Shown here: positions 28,362 through 37,658 of the stretch, one piece after another
Layout of the letters: every line of letters begins with the position of its first letter
Position numbering within the stretch: position 1 is the stretch's first letter
DNA from: an uncultured Bacilli bacterium
Lineage (GTDB): Bacteria; Bacillota_I; Bacilli_A; RF39; UBA660
Length of the DNA stretch: 64,000 bases
Direction: 5' to 3'
Assembly (NCBI GenBank): GCA_944350315.1
Contig: CALVON010000025.1
Span: 1 to 64,000, forward strand
Program-made: the position numbers and the translations under genes
The notes under the pieces: generated by a model
What the model saw: only the letters and a program-made list of their open reading frames with translations
Told to the model about the DNA's origin: nothing
Database searches by the model: none

Positions 28362-28757
28362 TTACTTTAAGTATCTTTTAAGATATTCTTCTTTAATCAT
28401 TCTTTTTCCTTTATAATTTTTTTTATCTAACCATTCTTTTTCAAAATTATTCAATAAATCATTTATACGTCTTAAGTTACTCATATCTATGTATCCTTGT
28501 GTATTAATGCAAATTAGTTCAGCTGTTATCGCATTATAAATATCCTCATCCATAAGTTCAATTAAATGAATATATGGATGAGATGTATGAGTACATAAAA
28601 TTGCTCCATTTGAATCTTCTGTTAGTCCACCATCTCTACTAGGAATTATATGATGAAAAGAATAACTATCTTCCTTTTGTAATGAATAACCCATAAAGTC
28701 ATATCCTAAATTCATAATTTTAAATCTTTTTATTAATCTAATTTTTATTGATTTCAT
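28362..28757 (-). CDS. HNH-nuclease-like small protein
   Basis: 131 residues. The middle holds YSFHHIIPSRDGG, then SNGAILCTHTSHPYIH, an H...N...H arrangement like the beta-beta-alpha metal motif of HNH nucleases. No DNA-binding domain is visible. It lies 29 bases upstream of the glycosyltransferase gene. The nuclease call rests on the motif alone. Confidence 0.5.
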   Translation of the reverse strand: MKSIKIRLIKRFKIMNLGYDFMGYSLQKEDSYSFHHIIPSRDGGLTEDSNGAILCTHTSHPYIHLIELMDEDIYNAITAELICINTQGYIDMSNLRRINDLLNNFEKEWLDKKNYKGKRMIKEEYLKRYLK

Positions 28758-28895
28758 TGCGTCACTTACCTTATTTACTTTTTTGGTAACTTTTTATTTC
28801 TTTTTTTAATTATATCATACTATGTATATTAAAAAAATCTTTATTACTAATTTTTATTAAAAATATGGTTAATTTATGCACCTATTATAATAAAT

Positions 28896-28924
28896 TTGAC
28901 AACTTTCTTTTTTTGTAGTAAAAT
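28896..28924 (+). promoter_or_regulatory. Sigma-A promoter of the HD-domain gene
   Basis: TTGACA, 17-base spacer, TAAAAT, 32 bases upstream of the ATG at 28957. Near-consensus. Confidence 0.8.
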
Positions 28925-28956
28925 TTTATAGGTGTTTTGAAAGCGAGGAGGATAGA

Positions 28957-29469
28957 ATGTATTCTATCGATGATAAAAAATATAAACATATTGTTAAGCC
29001 AATACTTCGCAATGAAAATTTTAAAAAGACTTATAATATAGAACATCATGGGATTAGTCGAATGGAACATTCTTTAAAAGTTTCTTATTATTCTTATCTT
29101 ATTGCTAAAAAATTAAAATTTGATTATGAAGCTGTTGCTAGAGGTGGATTACTACATGATTTTTATTTAGACGGTGATCAGAGATGTTCAAAGGATAAGT
29201 TTTTAGATGTTTTTATTCATCCAAAAAAAGCCCTTCTCACTTCTAAAAAATTTTTTGAATTATCAAAATTGGAAGAAAATATCATCGTTAGTCATATGTT
29301 TCCTTTTTCTGTATGTTTGGCTATTCCTAAATATAAAGAAAGCATACTAGTGGATTGTGTAGATAAAGTTATTGGGGCATATGAAATGCTACGTGAAGTA
29401 AAATGTAAGACAGTTTATAAATTTAATTATGTTTTAATATTAATTATGTTATTTATTGCTAATAATTAA
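28957..29469 (+). CDS. HD-domain phosphohydrolase
   Basis: 170 residues. HD superfamily metal-dependent phosphohydrolase: GISRMEHSLKVSYYSYLIAK (first His), GGLLHDFYLDG (HD pair), IHPKKAL, and NIIVSHMFPFS (later His), CVDKVIGAYE (last Asp). Substrates of this family are nucleotides or phosphates; not determinable here. The C-terminus ends with a hydrophobic stretch (YVLILIMLFIANN). GAGGAGG before the ATG and a strong promoter. Confidence 0.75.
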   Translation: MYSIDDKKYKHIVKPILRNENFKKTYNIEHHGISRMEHSLKVSYYSYLIAKKLKFDYEAVARGGLLHDFYLDGDQRCSKDKFLDVFIHPKKALLTSKKFFELSKLEENIIVSHMFPFSVCLAIPKYKESILVDCVDKVIGAYEMLREVKCKTVYKFNYVLILIMLFIANN

Positions 29470-29470
29470 A

Positions 29471-29513
29471 AAACCTTAATAATGATGTTATCATCAAAAT
29501 TAAGGATTTTTTT
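29471..29513 (+). terminator. Terminator after the HD-domain gene
   Basis: CCTTAAT...ATTAAGG with an inner ATGA/TCAT extension, followed by ATTTTTTT on the plus strand. Confidence 0.8.
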
Positions 29514-29517
29514 ATAA

Positions 29518-29593
29518 TGGTGACCTGTATGGGATTTGAACCCATGAATGTTACCTTGAGAGGGTAATGTGTTAACCATTTCACCAACAGGCC
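29518..29593 (-). tRNA. tRNA-Glu (anticodon CTC)
   Basis: A full cloverleaf on the minus strand: acceptor GGCCTGT/ACAGGTC, anticodon stem TTACC/GGTAA with loop CTCTCAA (anticodon CTC, reads GAG), T-arm ATGGG-TTTGAAT-CCCAT, and an encoded CCA. It lies 50 bases after gltX. Confidence 0.93.
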
Positions 29594-29643
29594 ATAAATG
29601 TCTTATAAAAAGACATTAATAATTTTAACATATCTTGTTTTTT

Positions 29644-31299
29644 TTAGCAACTGATAATTGCTTTTTTTATTCTTTCTTTGATACGTTGTTCTTTAAGTAT
29701 CTTCATTATTTCATATAAATCAGGAGTCATGTTGCTACTTGTTATTGCTACTCTAATGACTGTAGAGATATCAGCAACACTTCCTTTATATTTTTCAGGA
29801 TTTTCTTTATATTCTTTCATATTAGACGAATATCCTAATTCTTCAGTTAATTGTTTTATTTTATTAAACCAGGTATCTTTATCATCTGTTTCATTATAGT
29901 ATTTTTCTATATATGTATTTAAAATATTTTTTATTTCATCTGGATCAACTATTTTTTGATAATTATAAGTTACGTCATTAAATAGTTCATCATACATATA
30001 CCATATATTTTTTTTAATACTTGACCAAGATTCATAATCTTTACGTGGCTTTTTTTGATATCTTTCAATGCTAAAAATATTTATTGTATATTCTTTATAT
30101 TTAGATATCAATTCATATAGTTGTTTATCATATTCTTTGGCCCAATATAATACGTTATCATATACTTCTTCAGCTTTTAAATAACTAATGTAGTTTCTTG
30201 AAATATTAATCAATTTTTCTAAATCAAATAGAGAACCACTAGCAGATATTTTACGAAAATCAAATTTAAAGTCATCAATCGATTTATCTTTGTTTTGGTC
30301 ATACCATTGTTCAAAATTAGTATTGGCAATAGTCATTAAGTATAGATGAACTGCTTGAATTGGAATTCCTAGTTTTGTGTAGTAACTCATGGCTGCTTCA
30401 GGGTCTTTTCTTTTTGATAATTTTCTTTTAGTATCCCCTTCTTGCTTCATGATTGGTGAAAGATGAGCATACTTTGGAGGGTTAAAGCCAAATACTTGAA
30501 ATAATTGGATATGAATTGGAAGAGATGAAACCCATTCATCGCCTCTAGTTACGTGAGTTGTTCGCATTAAGTGATCATCTACTAGATGGGCAAAATGATA
30601 AGTTGGTAAGCCATCTGATTTCATTATCACAATATCTAAATCATTTTCCGGAAACTCTATTTTTCCTTTTACTAGATCATTGACAATAATCTTTTTTTCA
30701 AAATCTCCTGGTGATTTTAATCTAATAATATATTTTTCTCCATTTTTAATACGGTTATATGCTTCTTCTATTTTTATATTTCGACATACGGCATATCTAC
30801 CATAATATCCGATTCTCGATTTAGTGGCTTCTTGCATTTGTCTAATTTCTTCTAGATGTTTTTCAGAGCAAAAGCAAGGATATGCTAAACCTCTTTCTAT
30901 TAAATTTTTTATAAAGGCGTGATATATTTCTTTTCTTTCACTTTGAATATATGGTCCATAGTTGCCAAGTGATTCGGTTCTTGACAAGGCTCCTTCATCA
31001 ATATCTATTTTAAAATTTTTTAGGTCATTGACTATTCCTTCGATACCATTTTCAACTTCTCTTTTTTGATCAGTGTCTTCTATTCTTAAATAAAAAACTC
31101 CGTTAGTATCTTTTGCAGCCTTACTGGAAATAAATGATGCAAGTAAACTTCCCATATGAACAAATCCAGTTGGTGATGGTGCAAAACGAGTTACCATCGC
31201 ACCTTCAGCTAATTTTCTTTCTGGATATATTTTTTCATAATCATCAATTGTTTTTGCTATGTTAGGAAAAATCAAATCGGCTAAATCTTTTTGTGTCAT
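29644..31299 (-). CDS. gltX: Glutamyl-tRNA synthetase
   Basis: 551 residues, class I. Signature 1 is FAPSPTGFVHMGSLLA (HMG in place of HIG), signature 2 is KLSKRKD. It has a 30-residue N-terminal extension before the Rossmann core, as in some clostridial-type enzymes. I chose the ATG at 31299 with AAGGAG eight bases upstream over an earlier GTG that overlaps the Shine-Dalgarno. The gene is flanked by tRNA-Glu and tRNA-Gln. In Bacillota without GlnRS this enzyme also charges tRNA-Gln; whether it is non-discriminating cannot be seen here. Confidence 0.93.
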   Translation of the reverse strand: MTQKDLADLIFPNIAKTIDDYEKIYPERKLAEGAMVTRFAPSPTGFVHMGSLLASFISSKAAKDTNGVFYLRIEDTDQKREVENGIEGIVNDLKNFKIDIDEGALSRTESLGNYGPYIQSERKEIYHAFIKNLIERGLAYPCFCSEKHLEEIRQMQEATKSRIGYYGRYAVCRNIKIEEAYNRIKNGEKYIIRLKSPGDFEKKIIVNDLVKGKIEFPENDLDIVIMKSDGLPTYHFAHLVDDHLMRTTHVTRGDEWVSSLPIHIQLFQVFGFNPPKYAHLSPIMKQEGDTKRKLSKRKDPEAAMSYYTKLGIPIQAVHLYLMTIANTNFEQWYDQNKDKSIDDFKFDFRKISASGSLFDLEKLINISRNYISYLKAEEVYDNVLYWAKEYDKQLYELISKYKEYTINIFSIERYQKKPRKDYESWSSIKKNIWYMYDELFNDVTYNYQKIVDPDEIKNILNTYIEKYYNETDDKDTWFNKIKQLTEELGYSSNMKEYKENPEKYKGSVADISTVIRVAITSSNMTPDLYEIMKILKEQRIKERIKKAIISC

Positions 31300-31322
31300 A
31301 TAAATCACTCCTTAATAATAAG

Positions 31323-31396
31323 TGGTTGCCCCAGCTAGATTCGAACTAGCGATGATGGAGTCAGAGTCCACTGCCTTACCGCTTGGCTATGGGGCA
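31323..31396 (-). tRNA. tRNA-Gln (anticodon CTG)
   Basis: Minus strand cloverleaf: acceptor TGCCCCA/TGGGGCA, anticodon stem GTGGA/TCCAT with loop CTCTGAC (anticodon CTG, reads CAG), T-arm CTAG-TTCGAAT-CTAG, encoded CCA. It lies 24 bases upstream of gltX. Confidence 0.92.
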
Positions 31397-31438
31397 ATAT
31401 TTTTCTGTTGACGTTTATGATTATATCATAAAAAGATG

Positions 31439-31462
31439 GAAAAAAAAAGACTTTCGTCTTTT
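31439..31462 (-). terminator. Terminator after uppP
   Basis: AAAAGAC, loop GAAA, GTCTTTT followed by T run on the minus strand, at the stop of uppP. Confidence 0.8.
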
Positions 31463-32255
31463 AAAAACAAAAATATTTTATAAGAATGATAATAGCAAAA
31501 ATTACTCTGTAAATGGCAAAGATTGAAAAATCATGTTTTTTGATATAATTTAGTAAAAATTTAATTGATATTACTCCTACAACAAAGGCAATAAATATTC
31601 CTAATAAAGTTTCATAGCTAAATGCTAAGTTGCCTATTTCTAAAATTGTAGCTCCTGCTATTATTGGGACTGACAATAAAAAGGTAAATTTAGTAGCAGC
31701 ACTTTTTGATAATCCCATTAATCTAGCTGATAAAATTGTAGTTCCACTTCGTGAAAATCCAGGAATAATAGCTAGTGCTTGTGATAAGCCAATAATAAAT
31801 GCTTGGTGTAACCTAATATGTTCATAATCTGTTTCTATTTTGTAGTGTTTATCTGCCCATCTATCACCAAGATAGATTAAAACGCCCATAACAGCAAGTG
31901 AAGTCGCAATTAACCAAATTTTTTGTCTAAATACATTTTCAACTACATCATCTAATAAAAAACCTATTAATGCCCCAGGAATGGTTGCAATAACTAAATA
32001 CCAAAACATTTTATTTTCAAATGATTCTTTTTTCTTTGTTACTTTTGCTAAAGCTCCTTTAAATAGTGACCACCACTCATTGAAAAAAACAGTTAAAACG
32101 GCCAATAAAGTTCCAAAATGTAGGGCAATGTCAAAAGCCATTGATGATTGTTCCCAACCAAGTAAATATGGAACTAATATTAAATGAGCAGATGATGATA
32201 TAGGTAAAAACTCACCTATTCCTTGAATAATTCCTAAAATAATACTTTTTAACAT
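31461..32255 (-). CDS. uppP: Undecaprenyl-diphosphatase UppP (BacA)
   Basis: 264 residues, polytopic membrane protein. Recycles undecaprenyl diphosphate for wall synthesis; gives bacitracin resistance when abundant. Motifs GIIQGIGEFLPISSSAHLIL and IPGFSRSGTTILSARLMGLS are the two active-site segments. AAGGAG upstream. It lies 24 bases after a GH31 gene. Confidence 0.95.
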   Translation of the reverse strand: MLKSIILGIIQGIGEFLPISSSAHLILVPYLLGWEQSSMAFDIALHFGTLLAVLTVFFNEWWSLFKGALAKVTKKKESFENKMFWYLVIATIPGALIGFLLDDVVENVFRQKIWLIATSLAVMGVLIYLGDRWADKHYKIETDYEHIRLHQAFIIGLSQALAIIPGFSRSGTTILSARLMGLSKSAATKFTFLLSVPIIAGATILEIGNLAFSYETLLGIFIAFVVGVISIKFLLNYIKKHDFSIFAIYRVIFAIIILIKYFCF

Positions 32256-32279
32256 AATGCATCTCCTTAATTAATTATA

Positions 32280-34619
32280 TTACTTTTTTTGAATAAATTC
32301 TAGTAAACTAATAAACATATTAATATATTTTGGCTCTAAGCCAGATTTTTTTAGTTTACGCAACCCTATTCTTTTTTTGTTTATAGGTAATTCGCTAAAT
32401 ATTATGGCATCAATTTTTTCTTTTAAAAGAGTATTTATTTCTAGATCGTCTAGTATTCCTTCAATTTCTTCATTAATGACACTAATAGTTTCTATTTCAA
32501 TATTTTTTCCAATTATATTTACTTCAATTGGTTGATAAACATCAATATCATTTAATTTTACTATAAGATCATTTTTTTCAATTTCATATTTATGCTCTTT
32601 TTGTTCATTTTGATAATTTACGATAACTTTTTCTGGACTTTTCATATTTCTAAAACGGAGTAGATAATTTCTATTTGGAATGTTATAATTGCCATCTTTT
32701 CTTACAATAGTAAATTTATATCCATTTTCTACTTTATCTAGATTCATTTTAGTAATTAAGAAATTCTGTTTATTGTTTAAAGATATTCCATCATCTTCAT
32801 ATAATTCATAACTACCATATAGACCATTTTCAGCAGGAAAAATTTGTAGTTCCATATTTGTTGGTACTTCGGTTGTTTCTTCTAGTGACATTGGAATAAT
32901 TGAACCTTCTTTTATAAATATTGGATATTCTTCATCTTTATAAAATTCAACATAATATTTGTTTCCAGTAAATTTTTTACCTGTTGTATAATCATACCAT
33001 ATACCATTAGGAATGAATATTCTTTGTACAACACGATTCATCTCTAGATTTTTTCTTTTAATAATTGGACTTATCATAATTTTACTACCAAAGAAATATT
33101 GATTTACATAGTTTGGTTCATCATATATTTTAGGATATTTATAATATAATGGTTGAATGATTGGAACACCGAACTGATGATATGTATATCCTTCATTATA
33201 TATATATGGTACTAGTTTATTTCTTAATTGCATGTATTCTCTAATGACTGATAAATTTAGTTGATTCCATTTCCATGGTTCTCTTTTATAGTACTTACCA
33301 GTATCACTGGCTAAGATAAAGATTGGATTAAAGACACCAAATTGAATATATCTTATATATAATTCATCATCTTCAATTCCACCATAATAGCCACCGATTG
33401 CATGGGCATACCAAGATATTCCCATATTAGCAGCACTATTATTGTAATTTGGTAAAACTCTTAATGTATCCCAACTTACTCTAGTCTTGCCACTATATAT
33501 AATTGGATATCTATGTGGAGCAATGCCTGGATTACGTGATAATATAATTCCTAGTTCATTTAAATTTGCGATTGTATAGTGATAATGATTTAATAAAAAC
33601 AATCCTTGTAAATCCGCTTTGTTATAATAATCAATATTAAAAATATTAATACCGGTATTTTTTAAACTACTTAGAACAATATTTAAGTAAGAATTGATTG
33701 TATTATTATTTAATGGAACAAAACTTATATAATCTTTATAATTATTGATACTTCCTACTAGACTTGGATATAGTGGATCGTTATGATATATTGGTAATTC
33801 TGGGTTTAATGTCAAGCCAAATTTTTGAATTTTATTTTGATAATAGGTATGTAAGGATGATATATCAAACAACGTTTTATCATATGAAAAATTCTCAATA
33901 TTATTATGCCATTTATTTCCTAAAAGAAAAACAGAAATAGGAATATGATTATCATTAAATTTCTTGATGATATTATCAATATCATACATGTTATAAGGGT
34001 CATTTTTGTACCACCATGATCCAAGAGCATATCGCGGTATCATTGGAGGATAACCAGTAAGATTAAAATAATCTTGTAAACATAATCCTAAATCTTGTTT
34101 ATATACAAAAAGATATAAATCAAAAAAATCTTCTCTATTTACAAACATTTCATTATCAATGGCAAAAGTATTATCATAAATAGTTGCAAACCCATCAAAC
34201 GAATATAATCCTTTATTTAATTTCAAGTTTTTATCTAAATCATCTAATGAATAATTTATTGTTCCAAGGTTTCTTACTTCTTTTATTTCTGGATACCATT
34301 CTTTATCAGTACCATTAATTACTACTTTAATATTTTTACCATTTATGGGAGCACTTTTGATATATGTAAGAGTAAAATACTCCGTTGTAATTGTCAAAGA
34401 AATATCTGTTTGATTTATAGTGTAAGGAGTGTATCCAAAGTCTCTTTTAACCACTAAGGCTGTAGCTCTATCTTCAAATTTATTATTTTTATTATATTCA
34501 ATTCTAATTAGCCTTGGAGATAAGACAGTAAAACGATATTTATCTCCTCTTACAATATTTCTTCTATTTGCTATCAAGTCTTTTGAATTTTTGACAAAAT
34601 ACGAACACAAACCAGCCAT
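32280..34619 (-). CDS. Glycoside hydrolase family 31 protein, active site altered
   Basis: 779 residues with the GH31 layout: N-terminal beta-sandwich (residues 1-190), TIM barrel (PRYALGSWWYKND, NHIPISVFLLGNKWH, GINIFNIDYYNKADLQGL), GGYYGGIEDDELYIRYIQFGV, and distal beta domains (FGSKIMISPII, YPIFIKEGSIIPM, YELYEDDG). The nucleophile Asp in NIDYYNK seems present. The acid/base region reads YSGKTRVSWDTL where GD is usual, and HAIGG replaces DIGG. No signal peptide; cytoplasmic. Likely an alpha-glucosidase relative that has changed or lost activity. Confidence 0.8.
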   Translation of the reverse strand: MAGLCSYFVKNSKDLIANRRNIVRGDKYRFTVLSPRLIRIEYNKNNKFEDRATALVVKRDFGYTPYTINQTDISLTITTEYFTLTYIKSAPINGKNIKVVINGTDKEWYPEIKEVRNLGTINYSLDDLDKNLKLNKGLYSFDGFATIYDNTFAIDNEMFVNREDFFDLYLFVYKQDLGLCLQDYFNLTGYPPMIPRYALGSWWYKNDPYNMYDIDNIIKKFNDNHIPISVFLLGNKWHNNIENFSYDKTLFDISSLHTYYQNKIQKFGLTLNPELPIYHNDPLYPSLVGSINNYKDYISFVPLNNNTINSYLNIVLSSLKNTGINIFNIDYYNKADLQGLFLLNHYHYTIANLNELGIILSRNPGIAPHRYPIIYSGKTRVSWDTLRVLPNYNNSAANMGISWYAHAIGGYYGGIEDDELYIRYIQFGVFNPIFILASDTGKYYKREPWKWNQLNLSVIREYMQLRNKLVPYIYNEGYTYHQFGVPIIQPLYYKYPKIYDEPNYVNQYFFGSKIMISPIIKRKNLEMNRVVQRIFIPNGIWYDYTTGKKFTGNKYYVEFYKDEEYPIFIKEGSIIPMSLEETTEVPTNMELQIFPAENGLYGSYELYEDDGISLNNKQNFLITKMNLDKVENGYKFTIVRKDGNYNIPNRNYLLRFRNMKSPEKVIVNYQNEQKEHKYEIEKNDLIVKLNDIDVYQPIEVNIIGKNIEIETISVINEEIEGILDDLEINTLLKEKIDAIIFSELPINKKRIGLRKLKKSGLEPKYINMFISLLEFIQKK

Positions 34620-34696
34620 ACTATCACCCTTTATTTTAATTTATTATATCATAACTTGCAAAAAAAAGAAATATTTGTTTAAAAAGATAATAATTA

Positions 34697-34722
34697 AATT
34701 TAAAAAGACCTTAATGGTCTTT
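34697..34722 (-). terminator. Terminator after the Sel1 gene
   Basis: AAAGACC, loop ATTAA, GGTCTTT followed by TTAAATT on the minus strand. Confidence 0.7.
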
Positions 34723-34734
34723 CATGTAATAAAA

Positions 34735-35286
34735 TTATTTACTTCTATTTTTCTCGCTTGATGAATTTATTTCTTCTAAAAAGCTTTCCGAAGCAATATC
34801 CCCAAGTGAGGATGCATGATCAAGGTAGAATTGTGCTAAAGGGTCATTTTTTTCTGGACCTTCACTTTTATAATAAATTATTCCTAAAGTTCTTATTGCA
34901 TCAACATTCCCTAACTTAGATGCTTCTTTATACCATTTTATAGCTTCATTAGTATTTTGTTCTACACCTAATCCTTTTAAATATAACATTCCTAACTTGC
35001 ACATTGCGTCATCATGACCTTTTTCAGCTGCGGCTTCTAACCAACTTTTAGCAGTTTGGTAATCTTGAGAACAACCAATACCATATAAGTACATTCTTCC
35101 TAGCATGTACATTGCTCCGATATGACCTAAACTAGCTGCTTTTTCATATAGTTCTATAGCTTTTTTATAGTTTTGTTTAACAACATAGTTACGATAGTTA
35201 TATCCAAAATAATATCTATTTCCTTCAAAATAATCTTCATTTGCTAGTTCTTCTTGTGTTCTTCCTTTTTCATAATTACTCTCCAT
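34735..35286 (-). CDS. Sel1-repeat protein
   Basis: 183 residues with four Sel1-like repeats of about 36 residues: AIELYEKAASLGHIGAMYML, AKSWLEAAAEKGHDDAMCKL, AIKWYKEASKLGNVDAIRTL and a last one with AQFYLDHASSLGD. Such alpha-solenoids bind partner proteins. No signal peptide. Monocistronic, between the GH31 gene and the SipW operon. Confidence 0.85.
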   Translation of the reverse strand: MESNYEKGRTQEELANEDYFEGNRYYFGYNYRNYVVKQNYKKAIELYEKAASLGHIGAMYMLGRMYLYGIGCSQDYQTAKSWLEAAAEKGHDDAMCKLGMLYLKGLGVEQNTNEAIKWYKEASKLGNVDAIRTLGIIYYKSEGPEKNDPLAQFYLDHASSLGDIASESFLEEINSSSEKNRSK

Positions 35287-35360
35287 TTACAAAAACTCCC
35301 TTCGTAATATTGATTTTTTATATTATATCATATTTTATAAAAAATAACAAATGGGGCTTT

Positions 35361-37634
35361 TTAACTGTTTTTAATAATAATCCTTGTAGTTAAATTATCA
35401 CTAGCATTATCTTTTGTATAATTATAATTAAAAATTGTAGAACTACTCTCGTTGGCTATTCCTCCTCTTGATAACCAATTATTAACACTGTCCATATAAC
35501 TATAATTATTACTATCCCATATGCCATTATTTAATAATAATTCTTTAGTGGCATCTCCAAGGATAAAACTGTTATTATAATATAAATCATAATCATTATT
35601 ACTTATAGCTATGTTTTGGAAATTAGAATTAGTTAACGATATTTCACTATCTTTGGTTGTGTAATTTGCCATAGTAAATTCTGCTTTACTACCGGCCATA
35701 TCATATACTCCATAAATGTTTAGTGTTGTACTATCTAAATTGTTGGTTCCACTAATATATGTATTGTTGGCTTCAATTTTTTTGCATGTATTATTTTGAC
35801 ATACTCCATATTTAGAGTGCGATAAGTACACGATTGCTCCCCATTCACTATTTTTTATAACACTATATTCATTACCTAGTTTTTTTATCGATTGATAGAA
35901 GTTAGCTAAATTGTTATTACTCCAAACGTTACCACCATACTTACTTTCTAACTTTAATGAGGTATTTTGGCAATTGCTTTTATCTGTTTGGTTACAATTA
36001 CTATCGGTTGTGGATACTTCATATTTACTAACCCATATTCCTGATAATTCATTATCTACTGTAGTAAATGCGGGATGAGTATAATACTTTCCATTATCAG
36101 TTTCATTAACAGGAGTTACCTTCAAGGTATCACTATAACAATTACTGTTTTCACAATATATTGTTCCTGAAGTCGAAGTATCTCTTTCGAAAATAATATC
36201 AATTCCATTTTGATAAGCATTATAACTATCTATACCAGACTCTCCAGTAACATTCCATAATTTATATTTAAATCTCGGTATCCAAACATAATATGAATTA
36301 ATATCATCATTATTAATGGCTGTTCCGTTAGGTCTTGATAAGTAATATTCTTTTACAGTCATTGGGGTAAATTCATTGTATCCTTCAATTAAACCATTAT
36401 AAATAATATCTATATCATCTTTATAATTATTATTAATTTCATCTTCGGTTAAAATACTATTATATATATATATATCACTCAATATTAGATTGCTTACTTT
36501 ATCATTATTAATATTTGTCCCTACTTTAAATGATGAAGGGGATTTAATTTTTGATGATATTTTGGCTGATGACAATAATAGACCGTTGGAATAAAATTTA
36601 ACTGTATCTTCATCGTAAGTAAATCCTAAAGTATACCACATTTTTTCGCTTAAAATATATGCTGATGAAGTAACTTTAACGTCACCATTTTCAAAAACAA
36701 ATTTTTTTAATGATGAATTATAATAATAACTTATTTTATTATTAGTTAGGATATATATATTATCCGTATTTATTTCATCTAATTTTATTTTAACAATAGA
36801 ACTTATTTTATCATATTGATAATTTTGAAGCCCTATATCAAGATAGTCTTCTTGAATAATTAAATTACTATTATTGATAGTAGGATTATCAATTATTAAA
36901 TTGTTATTTCCTGTTACATCATATATTTGCTTACTACTTTCATTTAATATCGCCGTATTAGCCCAAATACTAGAATCATAGTCATACCAAAGATATTTTT
37001 TATTAGTGTTACTTGAATCAGCTTTTTTCCATGTATTTTCATTTTTGTCATAATAAATTGGAATCATATCTTCAGTTAAGTTTGGGTAATTAGCTCCGCT
37101 TGAATCAAGCGTTTTATAGATAGCTGATCCGGAAGATACAACTTTAGCATCAAATTTTTTTCCAAGTTCACTATTAGGAGTATCAATATCTAACCAAATA
37201 CTAATTTTAAATGTTAATTGTTCGTTTGGACGAATTATAATATTAGAAGCAATAATACTTTCAAGATTTGATAAGGTATCTGGCATATTATCATTTACTT
37301 TTACTTTAATATATTTACTATTTATAATATTTTCATCATCTGTAGATAACATTTTTAAATCAAATAAATAAGTAAGAGTTCCATTATTTTTTATAGTTAA
37401 AGTATATGGAGTAAGTTTTTCACCATCACTATCATACATTGGAAAGGCAGAATCTAGTTTTATTTGTTCATCTTCAATAAATTGTAAATCTAATATTCCA
37501 GTATTATAGTTAAATGATTCCGTATTATCTGATTTTAAAAATAAAGAATAAGTTGTATCACTAAGGCTGACAATAACGAAAAATATTGCTAGTGCCATTA
37601 AGTAATTTTTTTTAGTTTCTATAAATTTTAACAT
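35361..37634 (-). CDS. Large SipW-operon surface protein with LamG-like and lectin/FGE-like domains
   Basis: 757 residues from the ATG at 37634 (AGAGGCG upstream). Leader helix (about 10-25), TasA-like beta domain ending LTFKISIWLDIDTPNSELGKKF, a LamG/concanavalin-like domain (about 250-400: MWYTLGFTYDEDTVKFYSNG), then the same lectin-type domain as the 13.7-kb gene: VWIPRFKYKLW, THPAF, ELSGIWVSKYE, NSEWGAIVYLSHSKYGVC, VYDMAGSKAEFTMANY and WLSRGGIANESS. Its C-terminus is AT-rich with no NNC bias, so it is not a present DGR target. Last gene of the sipW operon. Confidence 0.75.
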   Translation of the reverse strand: MLKFIETKKNYLMALAIFFVIVSLSDTTYSLFLKSDNTESFNYNTGILDLQFIEDEQIKLDSAFPMYDSDGEKLTPYTLTIKNNGTLTYLFDLKMLSTDDENIINSKYIKVKVNDNMPDTLSNLESIIASNIIIRPNEQLTFKISIWLDIDTPNSELGKKFDAKVVSSGSAIYKTLDSSGANYPNLTEDMIPIYYDKNENTWKKADSSNTNKKYLWYDYDSSIWANTAILNESSKQIYDVTGNNNLIIDNPTINNSNLIIQEDYLDIGLQNYQYDKISSIVKIKLDEINTDNIYILTNNKISYYYNSSLKKFVFENGDVKVTSSAYILSEKMWYTLGFTYDEDTVKFYSNGLLLSSAKISSKIKSPSSFKVGTNINNDKVSNLILSDIYIYNSILTEDEINNNYKDDIDIIYNGLIEGYNEFTPMTVKEYYLSRPNGTAINNDDINSYYVWIPRFKYKLWNVTGESGIDSYNAYQNGIDIIFERDTSTSGTIYCENSNCYSDTLKVTPVNETDNGKYYTHPAFTTVDNELSGIWVSKYEVSTTDSNCNQTDKSNCQNTSLKLESKYGGNVWSNNNLANFYQSIKKLGNEYSVIKNSEWGAIVYLSHSKYGVCQNNTCKKIEANNTYISGTNNLDSTTLNIYGVYDMAGSKAEFTMANYTTKDSEISLTNSNFQNIAISNNDYDLYYNNSFILGDATKELLLNNGIWDSNNYSYMDSVNNWLSRGGIANESSSTIFNYNYTKDNASDNLTTRIIIKNS

Positions 37635-37658
37635 TATTATCATCGCCTCTTTTCTATT

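Noticed and set aside
31300-31322. A T-box leader before gltX
   Set aside because: Only 23 bases separate gltX from the upstream tRNA-Gln; no space for one.
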